Assembly: GCA_900470445.1 (NCBI GenBank)
Contig: UCAU01000003.1
Coordinates: forward strand, 38,737-102,736
Source: Hyphomicrobiales bacterium
GTDB lineage: Bacteria; Pseudomonadota; Alphaproteobacteria; Rhizobiales; Devosiaceae
DNA length: 64,000 bases
Direction of reading: 5' to 3'
Positions 45,742 through 55,502 of the stretch are shown here, piece after piece (the stretch's first letter is position 1; each line of letters opens with the position of its first letter). Below the pieces are notes generated by a model. The model saw only the letters and a program-made list of their open reading frames with translations. It had not been told where the DNA came from and did no database searches. A program made the translations under genes and the position numbers.

Positions 45742-48700
45742 CTATTCGAACCGCACCAAGAGGTCCTTGGCGTCGATCTGGTCGCCTGGCTTGATCAGGA
45801 GTTCGGCGATCACGCCATCGATCTCGGCATGAATGGCGGTTTCCATCTTCATTGCCTCGATCGAGCACAGCACGTCCCCGGCAGTGACCGACTGGCCTTC
45901 CTTGACGGCGAGGGTCGAGATCACGCCCGGCATGGGTGCGCCGACTTGCTTGGGATCGCCCGACACGGCCTTGGCCCGCAGCTTGACTTCGCCAACCTTG
46001 AGCCGGTCCGGGACCAGGATCGTGCGCGGCTGACCGTTGAGGTCGAAGAACACCCGCACTTCGCCCTTTTCATTGGTGGGCGCGCGGCCGAGATATTGCA
46101 GGACCAGCGTCTTGCCCTTCTCGATATCGACCAGCAGTTCGTCGCCTTCATGCAGGCCATAGAAATAGACCGGGGTGGGCAGCACTTCGGTGGGACCGTA
46201 GCGCTCCTGGGTCTTTTCGAAATCGGCATAGACCTTGGGATACATGAGGTATGAGGCGAGCCGGAAATCGTCGATCGGATGCCCGACTTCGTCGGCAATC
46301 TTCTTGCGCTCGGCCTCGAGGTCGACATCTTTGAGGTAGGAGCCAGGCCGCTCGGTCAGCGGCTTCTTGCCCTTGAGCACCTTCTTTTGCAGTTCCTTGG
46401 GGAAGCCGCCCGGCGGCTGGCCCAGATCGCCGGCAAAAAAGCCGACCACGGAATCGGGGAAGGCGATGTCGCGCTTGGGATCTTCCACATCGGCGCGGGT
46501 CAGCCCGGCCGACACCATGGCCAGAGCCATGTCGCCAACCACCTTGGATGACGGCGTCACCTTGACGATATCGCCGAACATCTGGTTGACGTCGGCATAG
46601 GTCTGGGCGACTTCGTGCCAGCGGGTTTCAAGGCCCAGCGAGCGCGCCTGTTCCTTGAGATTGGTGAACTGCCCGCCCGGCATTTCATGCAGATAGACTT
46701 CGGACGCCCCGCCCTTGAGATCGCTTTCAAAGGCGCGATATTGCGTGCGCACGGCTTCCCAATAGAAGGAAATCTGGCGGATCGCCTTGGAATCGAGCTC
46801 CGGATCGCGCTCGCCGCCGGCGAGGGCCGCCACGAGCGAACCCAGTGTCGGCTGACTGGTCGTGCCACTTAGCGCATCCATGGCTGCGTCGATCGCATCG
46901 ACCCCGGCATCCACCGCCGCCAACACCGTCGCCGCCGCAGCGCCGGAGGTATCGTGGGTATGCAGATGGATCGGCAGATCGGTCTCGTTGCGCAGCGTCG
47001 AAATCAGCTTCTTGGCCGCAGCGGGCTTGAGCAGCCCGGCCATGTCCTTGATCCCCAGCACATGCACGCCGGCTTTTTCCAGCTCCTGCGCCAGACCGAC
47101 ATAATATTTGAGGTCATATTTGGCGCGGTCGGGATCAAAGAGATCACCGGTATAGCAGATCACGCCCTCGGCGACCTTATTGGCCTCGAGCACCGCGTCG
47201 AGCGAGACGCGCATGTTCTCGACCCAGTTGAGGCAATCGAACACGCGGAAAATATCCACCCCGCCCTTGGCCGCCTCGGCCACGAAGAACTTGACCACAT
47301 TGTCGGGATAATTGGTGTAGCCGACGCCATTGGAGCCACGCAGCAGCATCTGCGTCAGAATGTTCGGCGCGCCTTCGCGCACCTTGGCGAGACGTTCCCA
47401 GGGGTCCTCATTGAGGAAGCGCATGGAGACGTCGAATGTCGCCCCGCCCCAGCATTCGAGCGAGAACAGGTTCGGCAGGCCGCGCGAATAGGCCTGGGCA
47501 ATGCGCGTAATGTCATAGCTGCGCATGCGGGTGGCGAGCAGGCTCTGGTGCGCATCGCGCATCGTGGTGTCGGTAAACAACACCCGCTTCTGCTTTTTCA
47601 TCCACTTGGCAAGCGCCGCCGGACCGTCGCGATCCAGTACCTGCCGGCTGCCGTCAATGGTCGCCAGCGGCGCGAATTCGGGCAGCACCGGCGCCGCAGC
47701 CTCAGCCGGCGGGCGCGGGCGATCGCGCACTTCGGGATGCCCATTGACCGTCACATCGGCAATGTAGCTGAGCAGCTTGGTCGCGCGATCCTTGCGCGGC
47801 TTGAAGTTGAACAGCTCCGGCGTCGTGTCGATGAAGCGCGTCGTATAGCGGTTCTCGACAAAGTCGGGATGGGTGATGATGTTCTCGAGGAACGCCAGAT
47901 TGGTCGAGACACCCCGAATGCGGAACTCGCGCAAAGCGCGGTGCATGCGGGCAATGGCTTCCTCGGCCGTCGGGGCCCAGCAGGTGACCTTTTCCAGCAG
48001 CGGATCGTAAAACCGGGTGATGACAGCCCCGGCATATGCCGTGCCGCCATCGAGCCGCACGCCAAAGCCGGTGGCGCCGCGATAGGCTGTGATGCGGCCA
48101 TAATCGGGAATGAAATTCTGCTCGGGGTCTTCCGTGGTCACCCGGCACTGAATGGCATTGCCGTTGAGATGAATGTCCTTTTGCAATGGGACGCCGGATT
48201 CGGGCGTGCCGATCACCGCGCCATCGAGCAGATGGATCTGCGCCTTGACGATATCGATCCCCGTCACTTCCTCGGTGACGGTATGCTCGACCTGAATGCG
48301 CGGATTGACCTCGATGAAGTAGAATTTGTCGGTATCGGCATCCATCAGGAATTCGACCGTGCCGGCACCACGGTAATTGGCAGCATTGCCCAGCCGCACC
48401 GCGGCGTCGGTCAATTCCTTGCGCACCTTGTCGTCGAGATAGGGCGCGGGCGCCCGCTCGACCACTTTCTGGTTGCGCCGTTGCACCGAGCAATCGCGCT
48501 CGAACAGATGCACGAGATTGCCGTGATCATCGCCGATCAGCTGCACTTCGACATGGCGGGCGCGCTCGACCAGCTTTTCGAGATACATCTCGTCCTTGCC
48601 GAAGGCCGCCTTGGCCTCGCGCTTGCCTTCGGAAACTTCCGAGAGCAGGCTTTTTTCATCCATGATGCGGCGCATGCCGCGCCCGCCACCGCCCCAGCTC

Positions 48701-49182
48701 GCCTTGAGCATCAGCGGATAGCCGATTTCGGCCGCCAGTTTCTTGATCTCAGCGGGATCGTCAGGCAGTGCCTCGGTGGCCGGCACCACCGGCACCTTGG
48801 AGGCGATCGCCATATTGCGCGCGGCAACCTTGTTGCCCAGGTCGCGCATGGTCTGCGCCCGCGGGCCGATAAAGATGATGCCGGCATCCTCGCAGGCATC
48901 GACGAATTCAGGGCTTTCCGACAATAGGCCATAGCCGGGATGGATCGCATCGGCCCCCGAAATGCGGGCAATGCGGATATATTCGTCGATCTGCAGATAG
49001 GCCTCGACCGGACCCTTGCCCTTGCCGATCAGATAGGCCTCGTCCGCCTTGAAGCGGTGCAGCGCCAGCTTGTCCTCTTCGGCAAAGGCAGCGACCGTCT
49101 TGATCCCCAGCTCATTGGCGGCGCGGAACACGCGAATGGCGATTTCGCTGCGGTTGGCGACGAGGATTTTCTTGATTGGCAT
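45742..49182 (-). CDS. pyc: Pyruvate carboxylase
   Basis: 1146 aa, the single-chain alpha4 form. It makes oxaloacetate from pyruvate for the TCA cycle. The biotin carboxylase domain is N-terminal (about 1-455; HPGYGLLSES, SWGGGGRGMR, EVNPRIQVEHTVTE). The carboxyltransferase domain (about 530-810; FTDTTMRDAHQSLLATRMRS) and allosteric region follow. The biotinyl domain is last, with K1112 in SIEAMKMET. It is full length with no visible break. Confidence 0.98.
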   Translation of the reverse strand: MPIKKILVANRSEIAIRVFRAANELGIKTVAAFAEEDKLALHRFKADEAYLIGKGKGPVEAYLQIDEYIRIARISGADAIHPGYGLLSESPEFVDACEDAGIIFIGPRAQTMRDLGNKVAARNMAIASKVPVVPATEALPDDPAEIKKLAAEIGYPLMLKASWGGGGRGMRRIMDEKSLLSEVSEGKREAKAAFGKDEMYLEKLVERARHVEVQLIGDDHGNLVHLFERDCSVQRRNQKVVERAPAPYLDDKVRKELTDAAVRLGNAANYRGAGTVEFLMDADTDKFYFIEVNPRIQVEHTVTEEVTGIDIVKAQIHLLDGAVIGTPESGVPLQKDIHLNGNAIQCRVTTEDPEQNFIPDYGRITAYRGATGFGVRLDGGTAYAGAVITRFYDPLLEKVTCWAPTAEEAIARMHRALREFRIRGVSTNLAFLENIITHPDFVENRYTTRFIDTTPELFNFKPRKDRATKLLSYIADVTVNGHPEVRDRPRPPAEAAAPVLPEFAPLATIDGSRQVLDRDGPAALAKWMKKQKRVLFTDTTMRDAHQSLLATRMRSYDITRIAQAYSRGLPNLFSLECWGGATFDVSMRFLNEDPWERLAKVREGAPNILTQMLLRGSNGVGYTNYPDNVVKFFVAEAAKGGVDIFRVFDCLNWVENMRVSLDAVLEANKVAEGVICYTGDLFDPDRAKYDLKYYVGLAQELEKAGVHVLGIKDMAGLLKPAAAKKLISTLRNETDLPIHLHTHDTSGAAAATVLAAVDAGVDAIDAAMDALSGTTSQPTLGSLVAALAGGERDPELDSKAIRQISFYWEAVRTQYRAFESDLKGGASEVYLHEMPGGQFTNLKEQARSLGLETRWHEVAQTYADVNQMFGDIVKVTPSSKVVGDMALAMVSAGLTRADVEDPKRDIAFPDSVVGFFAGDLGQPPGGFPKELQKKVLKGKKPLTERPGSYLKDVDLEAERKKIADEVGHPIDDFRLASYLMYPKVYADFEKTQERYGPTEVLPTPVYFYGLHEGDELLVDIEKGKTLVLQYLGRAPTNEKGEVRVFFDLNGQPRTILVPDRLKVGEVKLRAKAVSGDPKQVGAPMPGVISTLAVKEGQSVTAGDVLCSIEAMKMETAIHAEIDGVIAELLIKPGDQIDAKDLLVRFE

Positions 49183-49212
49183 CGATATAAATTCCGAGCA
49201 GGAGGGGTCGTG

Positions 49213-49268
49213 GGATCGCGCGCGCGATCCGGCTCAGTCTGGAATGGGGCCGGGCCGGTCGCCCGGCC
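49213..49268. other. Two GC-rich hairpins in the pyc leader
   Basis: GGATCGCGCGCGCGATCC (49213-49230) is a perfect 18-bp palindrome. GGCCGGGC (49248-49255) pairs with GCCCGGCC (49261-49268) around a 5-nt loop. Both lie in the 107-bp gap between the TTG-started phosphatase gene's 3' end (49290) and the pyc start (49182). They could end the upstream transcript or structure the pyc leader. There is no downstream T-run. Confidence 0.5.
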
Positions 49269-49289
49269 ATGCCGCCGAAAAAATACCGT

Positions 49290-49706
49290 CTAGTCGCGGC
49301 TGAGGTGACCGGCCAAATGGCTCATGTCATAGCCGGCCTCGGCCGCCTGGGCGATGATCTCGCCCGCATCCAGTTCGCCGGCCTGGCTCAGCGCCCACAG
49401 AGTGGTCGAGCGCGTTCCCGAACGGCAGAAGGCAAACACCGGGCCTGTGCTCCCCTCGAGCGCGGCCTTGGTCGCCTCGACCATGGCGGGGGAAACCCCT
49501 TCACGGCCCAGTGGAATAGCGTAATAGGCCAGCCCCGCAGCCTTGGCGGCCGCCTCGATTGCGGCGCCGTCCGGCTGATCGGGCGATTCGCCTTCGGGGC
49601 GATTGTTGATGATCGTGGTAAAGCCCTGGGCCTTGAGCGCTGCTATGTCTTCAGGCTGGATTTGCCCGGAAACACTGATGTGATCATTTATGCGCTTCAA
49701 ATCCAA
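49290..49706 (-). CDS. TIGR01244-type DSP-like phosphatase / sulfur transferase
   Basis: 138 aa from a TTG start with GGAG seven bases upstream; no ATG occurs before the conserved core. The P-loop-like active site is FAFCRSGTRSTTLW, and the N-terminus (ISVSGQIQPEDIAALKAQGF then TTIINNRPEGE) matches the DUF442/TIGR01244 family, the N-terminal part of BlhA. A role in sulfide metabolism is known for some members; here it is undetermined. It precedes pyc. Confidence 0.85.
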   Translation of the reverse strand: MDLKRINDHISVSGQIQPEDIAALKAQGFTTIINNRPEGESPDQPDGAAIEAAAKAAGLAYYAIPLGREGVSPAMVEATKAALEGSTGPVFAFCRSGTRSTTLWALSQAGELDAGEIIAQAAEAGYDMSHLAGHLSRD

Positions 49707-49872
49707 CTGCTTGCTCCCCGCTGCACCGAACTGGCTGGTACGCCGTTATATCGCTTCGCCACCACTAGACGCAACTACGACAGAAGGCTAGCTGTCGCCA
49801 GCCTGTCATGCGCACTGCTGCCTTGCAGTTGACGCGCCGGGTGCGTTCAAACCGATAAAGCGGATTTCGCTC

Positions 49873-50676
49873 ATGACCGATCTCGCCTCCGCCTTCCCCA
49901 CCCGACCGCTCAAGCTGCGCAAGACCGGCATCGTGCCCGGCATCTTCTCCTATCTGGGCGGGCTCATGTTCCTGGGCATTGCCGGCTTCATCGCCGTCTG
50001 GCAGGCGCCCGGCATCTACAATGACATCATCATCTCGCAGAACCCGGTCGTGGTCTACGATTCCACGGTGGAGGACGGCCATTGCACCACCCGCCGCTTC
50101 GTCTTCACCGATTGCGAGGCGCATGTGACCTATAGTGTCAAAGGCAAGACCTTCGAGCGCGATATCGAATTGATGTTCGTCGATTTTGGCACCAAGGATT
50201 ATGAGGTCGAAGTCGTCCGCTCCGCCGACAAGCCGCAGATCGTCGGCCTCAGCCTGGGGCTCGACATGCTGTGGAACCGCATCATTGTCGGCGCGGCCTT
50301 CGTGCTGGGCCTGGGCGCGCTCGGCGCCGCTTTGTTCTTCAAGGGCGCCCGGGCCGACCAGGTGCGGGCAATGGCCCGCAAGGCGCTGCCGCTGACCCCG
50401 ATTCCGGTCAATGTAGTCGCCATATCCAATGTGGTGGGCGCCAAGGCCGTAGCCTACACCATTCCCCGCCCCGGCAAGAAACCCGGCCCCAATATCGCCT
50501 CGCGCATTGGGCGCAAGCAGGACCTGTTCTGGCTCAACGGCGACGGCCAGGCCCTGGCGGTGCTCCATGCCGGCAGCAAGCACCCGATCCTGCTCGATGC
50601 CGAACTGACGCGGCTGGATTTGAGTGAGGAAGAGCGCCGCAAAATCGAAGCGGCGCGGGACGCCATCGAAGCCTAG
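49873..50676 (+). CDS. Two-helix membrane protein, unknown function
   Basis: 267 aa. Helix 1 is at about 23-45 (GIFSYLGGLMFLGIAGFIAV). An extracytoplasmic domain (about 50-130) contains C73 and C83, possibly a disulfide. Helix 2 is at about 137-158, then a basic cytoplasmic domain ending EEERRKIEAARDAIEA. DUF3592-like layout is possible, but I do not recognise it with confidence. It overlaps the convergent GGDEF-EAL gene by four bases. Confidence 0.7.
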   Translation: MTDLASAFPTRPLKLRKTGIVPGIFSYLGGLMFLGIAGFIAVWQAPGIYNDIIISQNPVVVYDSTVEDGHCTTRRFVFTDCEAHVTYSVKGKTFERDIELMFVDFGTKDYEVEVVRSADKPQIVGLSLGLDMLWNRIIVGAAFVLGLGALGAALFFKGARADQVRAMARKALPLTPIPVNVVAISNVVGAKAVAYTIPRPGKKPGPNIASRIGRKQDLFWLNGDGQALAVLHAGSKHPILLDAELTRLDLSEEERRKIEAARDAIEA

Positions 50677-52178
50677 GCCGCGCTGGCCCGCCGTTCACGC
50701 ACCAGGGCGGCGGGCCGGCCCAAGAGGAACCCTTGCAGGCCGGTGGCGCCGGCCAGCTTGAGCTTGGCCAATTGCTCCGGTGTTTCGACGCCTTCGGCAA
50801 TTACTTCGACCGGCAATGAGCGGGCGATATCGCAGATCGCCGAGACGATCATCGCGTCGATCCGGCTATCGGCCAGATTGGCCACATAGGTGCGGTCGAT
50901 CTTGATGATGTCGAAGGCAAAGCCGCGCAGATATTGCAGGCTTGCATGCCCGGCCCCGAAATCGTCGATGGCGATGCGCACGCCCATGGCGCGCAGGGCC
51001 TCGAGGTTCGCCATGGCCACCCCGCCGGCATTGAGCGGCACGGTCTCGGTGATTTCGACGATGATCCGGCGCGGATCGGTTGCGGTTTCCATCAGCACGG
51101 CGGCAAAGCGGGCGGCATAATCGGCATGGCGCAATTGCGCCGGCGACACATTGACCGCCACTGAGTCACTGCCCAGAGCCGGCAGGTCCGCACAGGCGCG
51201 CCGCAGCACCCAATCGCCCAGCCGGTCGATCAGGTCACTCTCTTCGGCAATGCCGACGAACTGGCCGGGCGGGATCATGCCACGCACCTTGTGCCGCCAG
51301 CGCACCAGGGCTTCGTGCGATTTTATGGTCATCGTCGCCGCCGAAAACACCGGCTGGTAATGCAGTTCCAGCTCGTCCATCAGCAAAGCCGCGCGCAATT
51401 CGCGCTCAATGAAGCGGCGATGTCGCTCGTCGCCCAGCATATCGGCATCGAAGGCCACGACCGTGCGACGACCCGCCTTCTTGCCCTTGTACAGCGCCAG
51501 ATCGGCCTTGGAGATCAGATCGACGACGTCAATCGCATCGGCCGGCGCCAGGGCAATGCCCACCGAGGCCGACAGCCGCACCGGGCGCCCGCCAATGCTC
51601 ACGGGCTTATCGAGCTGGCGCAGCAATTCCTCGGCCAGCCGGCGCAGGGCGGCGCGGTTATCGTGGCCGATAATGGCAATGCCGAATTCGTCGCCCCCCA
51701 GCCGTCCGATGATGGCGCCCGGCATCAGCTTGCCCAGCGTGCGCGCCAGATGCACCAAAGCCGCGTCGCCGGCGCCATGCCCGGCGCTGTCATTGAGCAG
51801 CTTCAGATTATCCATATCGAGCTGCATATAGCCCACGGCGCTTTCGGAGCCGTGATAGACCTCCCCGCCCAGCACCTGCAGGAAATGCGAGCGCGTGAAC
51901 ACCCCGGTCAGGGCATCGCGCTGCACCGAATCCATCGCCTCGCGATTGGCCAGCAGCGCCGCGGCGACCCGACCGCGCAAGCGGCGATAGCCCAGCCACA
52001 ACAGTCCGATCAGCACCGTGCCGCCCGCCAGCACCGCCAGCGGCAGGGTGAGCGAACCCAGCCCGCCCCACATGGCCCACAGGCTTGCCAGCACCAGCCC
52101 GGCAATCACCAATGCCGCGCCCAGCGCCATGCTGCTATAGCTGTCGATAATGGCTTTGAGATTGGGATCGCGGCGCAT
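50673..52178 (-). CDS. GGDEF-EAL bifunctional cyclic-di-GMP protein
   Basis: 501 aa. Two N-terminal membrane helices (about 18-38 and 44-64) are followed by a GGDEF domain with intact G161-G-D-E-F165 and an EAL domain with E289-A-L291. DDFGAG (405-410), EITET and AEGVET are also intact, so phosphodiesterase activity is likely. The GGDEF domain lacks a recognisable RxxD inhibitory site. There is no sensory domain. Which activity dominates cannot be decided from sequence. Confidence 0.93.
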   Translation of the reverse strand: MRRDPNLKAIIDSYSSMALGAALVIAGLVLASLWAMWGGLGSLTLPLAVLAGGTVLIGLLWLGYRRLRGRVAAALLANREAMDSVQRDALTGVFTRSHFLQVLGGEVYHGSESAVGYMQLDMDNLKLLNDSAGHGAGDAALVHLARTLGKLMPGAIIGRLGGDEFGIAIIGHDNRAALRRLAEELLRQLDKPVSIGGRPVRLSASVGIALAPADAIDVVDLISKADLALYKGKKAGRRTVVAFDADMLGDERHRRFIERELRAALLMDELELHYQPVFSAATMTIKSHEALVRWRHKVRGMIPPGQFVGIAEESDLIDRLGDWVLRRACADLPALGSDSVAVNVSPAQLRHADYAARFAAVLMETATDPRRIIVEITETVPLNAGGVAMANLEALRAMGVRIAIDDFGAGHASLQYLRGFAFDIIKIDRTYVANLADSRIDAMIVSAICDIARSLPVEVIAEGVETPEQLAKLKLAGATGLQGFLLGRPAALVRERRASAA

Positions 52179-52390
52179 GCTCTACCAGAGGATATGGGCG
52201 CGTCAGCTGGCCCCATTGCACCATCTTATCGGCGACAAGGCATGAATATCTTCTAAAGAACTCGATAAAATTCGTTTGTTACCAGCTACTTACCGGAAAC
52301 AAAATGGCGGAAACTATCGAGCTGATGTGACAGTCTGACAACGAACCGCCGCCGCGGACACGGCCTTTGCAGGGCAGGGTAAATGCCCCG

Positions 52391-53413
52391 TTACGGCGCG
52401 TCATTCCCCACCCATTGGCGCCAGAGATCGCCGCGTTCGGCCACGAAGCGATCGGCCACCCCTTCGATGGTCGCGCCCGGCAGGTTGAGCTGGGCCAATA
52501 GGCCATTCATCTCCGCCAGTGGCAGGGAACTGCGCTGGAAATAGCCGGCAATGGTGGGGATGTCGGTAAACACCCATTCGGCCAGCGCCGTCACCACCGT
52601 CTCCGGCGCAAAGGCCGACGGCGCGGGACTGGGGCAGGAGAGGCTCGCCAGGCACTTGGCATTGGCTTCGTCATAGGCCCCCATATCGAGCGGCAGGAAG
52701 CCGAATTGCGCCAGCACCGCATTGGGCTGCCAATAGTAGAAAACAATCGCCTCCTGCCGGCTCACGGCCTCCCCGATCAGCGTGTCCATTTCGAACCGGT
52801 TGGCCGGCTCGACGATCTCGACCAGATTGCCCAGCCCGTAGGCCCGCACCAGATTGCGATTGATCAACGCGCAGGCCCAATCGGGCGGGCAGGACACGAA
52901 GCGCACCTTGCGCCCGCCATTGAGCGTGGGTAGCGCCGCAGCCAGTGCGGCGGCACTGGTCAATTCGGGATGCGCCCCCGCCACATAATCGGGAATGAAC
53001 CAGCCCTCGAAATTGGCTTCGGCATAGCTGGGGGCGGCAGGCCGCACCATCTGCGCCTCGATGGCCGGGTTCCACAATTCGGCGATCCGGTTGATCCACA
53101 TTTCGGGCGCTACGGCGGGCTGGCCGGTCGAGCCCATGGACGAGCCGGTCGCCGCCAGATCGCCGGGGATGACCTTGATCTCGCAGCCGAACTGGGCGGC
53201 CAGGATCCGCGCATGGATTTCGGCCAGCAGCGCCGCCGAGGGCCAGCTCATGCGCGCTATGGCCAGCGGCTGGGTGCCACAGACCGGGGGCGGTGGCGGG
53301 GGAGCGACCCCGACATTGTCCTGCGCCTGATCGAGCACGCTCACCTGTGCCGCGACTGGCGCCGCAAGCAGCATCAGGCTCAGCAGCGCCCCTCCAAGCC
53401 GACGAAAAATCAT
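52391..53413 (-). CDS. ProX/OpuAC-type substrate-binding protein (orphan)
   Basis: 340 aa. A signal peptide is likely cleaved after VAA (residue 22). The protein resembles glycine-betaine/proline-betaine binding proteins (LAIARMSWPSAALLAEIHAR, MWINRIAELWNPAIE, VFYYWQPNAVLAQFG, with aromatic residues typical of betaine pockets). No ABC permease or ATPase for this class is adjacent, so it is an orphan here. A proline-rich linker follows the signal. Four or more Cys may form disulfides. Confidence 0.8.
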   Translation of the reverse strand: MIFRRLGGALLSLMLLAAPVAAQVSVLDQAQDNVGVAPPPPPPVCGTQPLAIARMSWPSAALLAEIHARILAAQFGCEIKVIPGDLAATGSSMGSTGQPAVAPEMWINRIAELWNPAIEAQMVRPAAPSYAEANFEGWFIPDYVAGAHPELTSAAALAAALPTLNGGRKVRFVSCPPDWACALINRNLVRAYGLGNLVEIVEPANRFEMDTLIGEAVSRQEAIVFYYWQPNAVLAQFGFLPLDMGAYDEANAKCLASLSCPSPAPSAFAPETVVTALAEWVFTDIPTIAGYFQRSSLPLAEMNGLLAQLNLPGATIEGVADRFVAERGDLWRQWVGNDAP

Positions 53414-53543
53414 GCCGCCCTCACCGCATAAGGCCTCAATCTATCCAAAAACCATCCGCGTTAAGCAACAGTCACAAGGCCCGGTTTTGCCAATCAATAC
53501 AAGGTGACTCCGAATTTCCAATATGCAACAGTCCTGGCTTGGC

Positions 53544-53562
53544 GGGGCGCACGTGGCGCCCC
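53544..53562 (+). other. Stable hairpin in the livK leader
   Basis: GGGGCGC (53544-53550) and GCGCCCC (53556-53562) form a perfect 7-bp stem around ACGTG, about 80 bases upstream of the livK start. It is not followed by T residues. It might stabilise the mRNA or bind a regulator; no more can be said. Confidence 0.45.
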
Positions 53563-53641
53563 CGAAGACGTGTCGTTCCGCGTGCAAGACTGGCGCCGTG
53601 CAAGGGCCGCACCAGCGGGACGACCATTGAGAGGGACCTAG

Positions 53642-54847
53642 ATGAACATTCTGAACAAGACCCTGACCCTGGCAGTTGCTGCCTCGACCCTTGCGGTCGC
53701 CGCACCGGCCATCGCGCAGGACACCGGAGCCACTATCGGCTTCATCGGCGGCTTTACCGGCCCCATTGAATCGTTGACCCCCCCGATCTTTGCCGGCGCC
53801 GAGCTGGTCGTAAAGCAGGTCAACGAGCAGGGCGGCATTCTGGGCGGCGAGCTCAAGCTGATCTCGGCCGACGGCGCCTGCGATGCAACCGCTGCGGCCG
53901 CTGCCGCCGACAAGGTCATCAATTCCGACAATGTGACGGCCGTGGTCGGCGCGCTGTGCACCGGCGAAACCATCGGCGCCTTCAATGGCTCGGGCAAGTC
54001 GGGCAATGTGGTCTTCATCTCGCCGGCCTCTTCGGCCCCGGCCCTGACCACGCTGGACGACAATGACCTCGTCTATCGCACCACCCCATCGGACGCGCTG
54101 CAGGGCGTCAAGCTGGCTGACCTGCTGCTCGCCAAGGGCGTCAAGGACATTGCCATCACCTATGTCAACAATGACTATGGCAAGGGCTTTGCCGACGCGC
54201 TCTCGGCTGCCTACACCGCCGGCGGCGGCACCGTGGCGGCCAATCTCGCCCATGAAGAAGGCAAGGCCGATTACCGCGCCGAGCTGGGCAATCTGGTCGC
54301 TTCGCAGAACCTGGTCATCCTGGCCTATGCCAATGCTTCGGGTAACACCGTGCTGCGCCAGGCCGTCGAGTCCGGCAATTTCACCACCTATGTCGGCGGT
54401 GACGGCATGGTCGGCGACGACCTGCTGACCGGTATCGACGCTGCGGCCGTCGAAGGCCTGATCGCCACCCGCGCCGGCGCGCCGGCTGGCACTGCCACCA
54501 CCACCTATGTCGATCTGGCCAATGCTGCCGGCATCGAAGCCAACGCGACCTATGCCCCCCAGGCCTATGACGCGGCATTCCTGCTCGCCCTCGCCATCGA
54601 GAAGAACGGCTCGGCCGATCGTGAGGGCCTCTCGGCCGCTCTGCGTGACGTTGCTTCCGCTCCCGGCGAAAAGATCCTGCCCGGTGAATGGACCAAGGCA
54701 GTCGAATTGATCAAGGCCGGCACCGATATCGACTATGACGGCGCCGGCGGCCCGCTCGATTTCGACGCAGCCGGTGACGTTGACGGCATCATCGTCGAAC
54801 TGGCCGTCGAAGGCGGCAAGTTCGTCGAAAAGGGCGAAATCCAGTAA
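53642..54847 (+). CDS. livK: Branched-chain amino acid ABC transporter substrate-binding protein
   Basis: 401 aa. The signal peptide is cleaved after AIA (residue 25). Periplasmic-binding type 1 fold: TIGFIGGFTGPIESLTPPIF, ELVVKQVNEQGGILGGELKL, TYVNNDYGKGFADALSAAY. It probably delivers Leu/Ile/Val or related amino acids to LivGFHM. The permease/ATPase genes lie at 56951-60726 on the other strand, separated by a methyltransferase and the RES/Xre pair. A GAGAGGGA ribosome site precedes the start. Confidence 0.92.
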   Translation: MNILNKTLTLAVAASTLAVAAPAIAQDTGATIGFIGGFTGPIESLTPPIFAGAELVVKQVNEQGGILGGELKLISADGACDATAAAAAADKVINSDNVTAVVGALCTGETIGAFNGSGKSGNVVFISPASSAPALTTLDDNDLVYRTTPSDALQGVKLADLLLAKGVKDIAITYVNNDYGKGFADALSAAYTAGGGTVAANLAHEEGKADYRAELGNLVASQNLVILAYANASGNTVLRQAVESGNFTTYVGGDGMVGDDLLTGIDAAAVEGLIATRAGAPAGTATTTYVDLANAAGIEANATYAPQAYDAAFLLALAIEKNGSADREGLSAALRDVASAPGEKILPGEWTKAVELIKAGTDIDYDGAGGPLDFDAAGDVDGIIVELAVEGGKFVEKGEIQ

Positions 54848-54869
54848 TTTCGCCAGCGATGAAATAATG

Positions 54870-54897
54870 AAAGCCCGGGAGCGATCCCGGGCTTTTT
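54870..54897 (+). terminator. Intrinsic terminator of livK
   Basis: AAAGCCCGGGA-GCGA-TCCCGGGCTTTTTT, a perfect stem of ten or more base pairs with a T-run, 20 bases after the livK stop. Confidence 0.92.
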
Positions 54898-54913
54898 TAT
54901 GCCGGAGGCAATC

Positions 54914-55501
54914 ATGGCCGATGACAACACATTGCGGTTCTACGCTGAAAACGCCGCGACCTATGTACGGCACCAGCGGCGTATTGGCCGGCATCTAGCG
55001 GACTTTCTCGCCACGCTCCCAGTGGCTGCTAAAATTCTCGAATTGGGGACCGGCGGCGGCGATGACGCCGCCCATATGCTGGCGCAGGGCTTCGACATTC
55101 ACCCCACCGACGCCTCGCCCGAACTGGCGGCGGAGGCGAGCCGCCATATCGGCCGGCCGGTAGAGGTGATGCGGTTTGACGAACTCGATGCGGCCGCGCT
55201 CTATGATGGCGTGTGGGCCAGCGCCTCATTGCTGCATGCACCGGCCACCGAATTGACTGGCAATCTCACCCAAATCCACCGCGCCCTGAAACCGGGCGGG
55301 CTCTTTGTGGCCAGCTTCAAGGCGGGTCATGGCGAAGGCCGCGACCAGTTCGGCCGCTATTACAATTATCCCAGCGCGGAAACCCTGCTCGCCCATTACC
55401 GCGCCGCCGCAGCATGGACGGAACTCAACCTGAGCGAAGAAGACGGCACCGGCTATGACGCCCTGCCCACCCGCTGGCTCTGGGTCAGCGCGCGGCGCTA
55501 A
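54914..55501 (+). CDS. Class I SAM-dependent methyltransferase
   Basis: 195 aa from ATG 54914, with GGAGG five bases upstream; an ATG at 54899 is also open. SAM motif I is AKILELGTGGGDDAAHMLAQ, motif II HPTDASPELAAEA, and GVWASASLLHAPATELTGNL is the post-I region. It resembles Tam/UbiE-like methyltransferases. The substrate is unknown. It ends one base from the convergent RES toxin gene. Confidence 0.88.
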   Translation: MADDNTLRFYAENAATYVRHQRRIGRHLADFLATLPVAAKILELGTGGGDDAAHMLAQGFDIHPTDASPELAAEASRHIGRPVEVMRFDELDAAALYDGVWASASLLHAPATELTGNLTQIHRALKPGGLFVASFKAGHGEGRDQFGRYYNYPSAETLLAHYRAAAAWTELNLSEEDGTGYDALPTRWLWVSARR

Positions 55502-55502
55502 G

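Noticed and set aside
46954..48927. 657-codon open frame antisense to pyc
   Set aside because: It lies wholly within an intact pyruvate carboxylase and encodes no recognisable protein.
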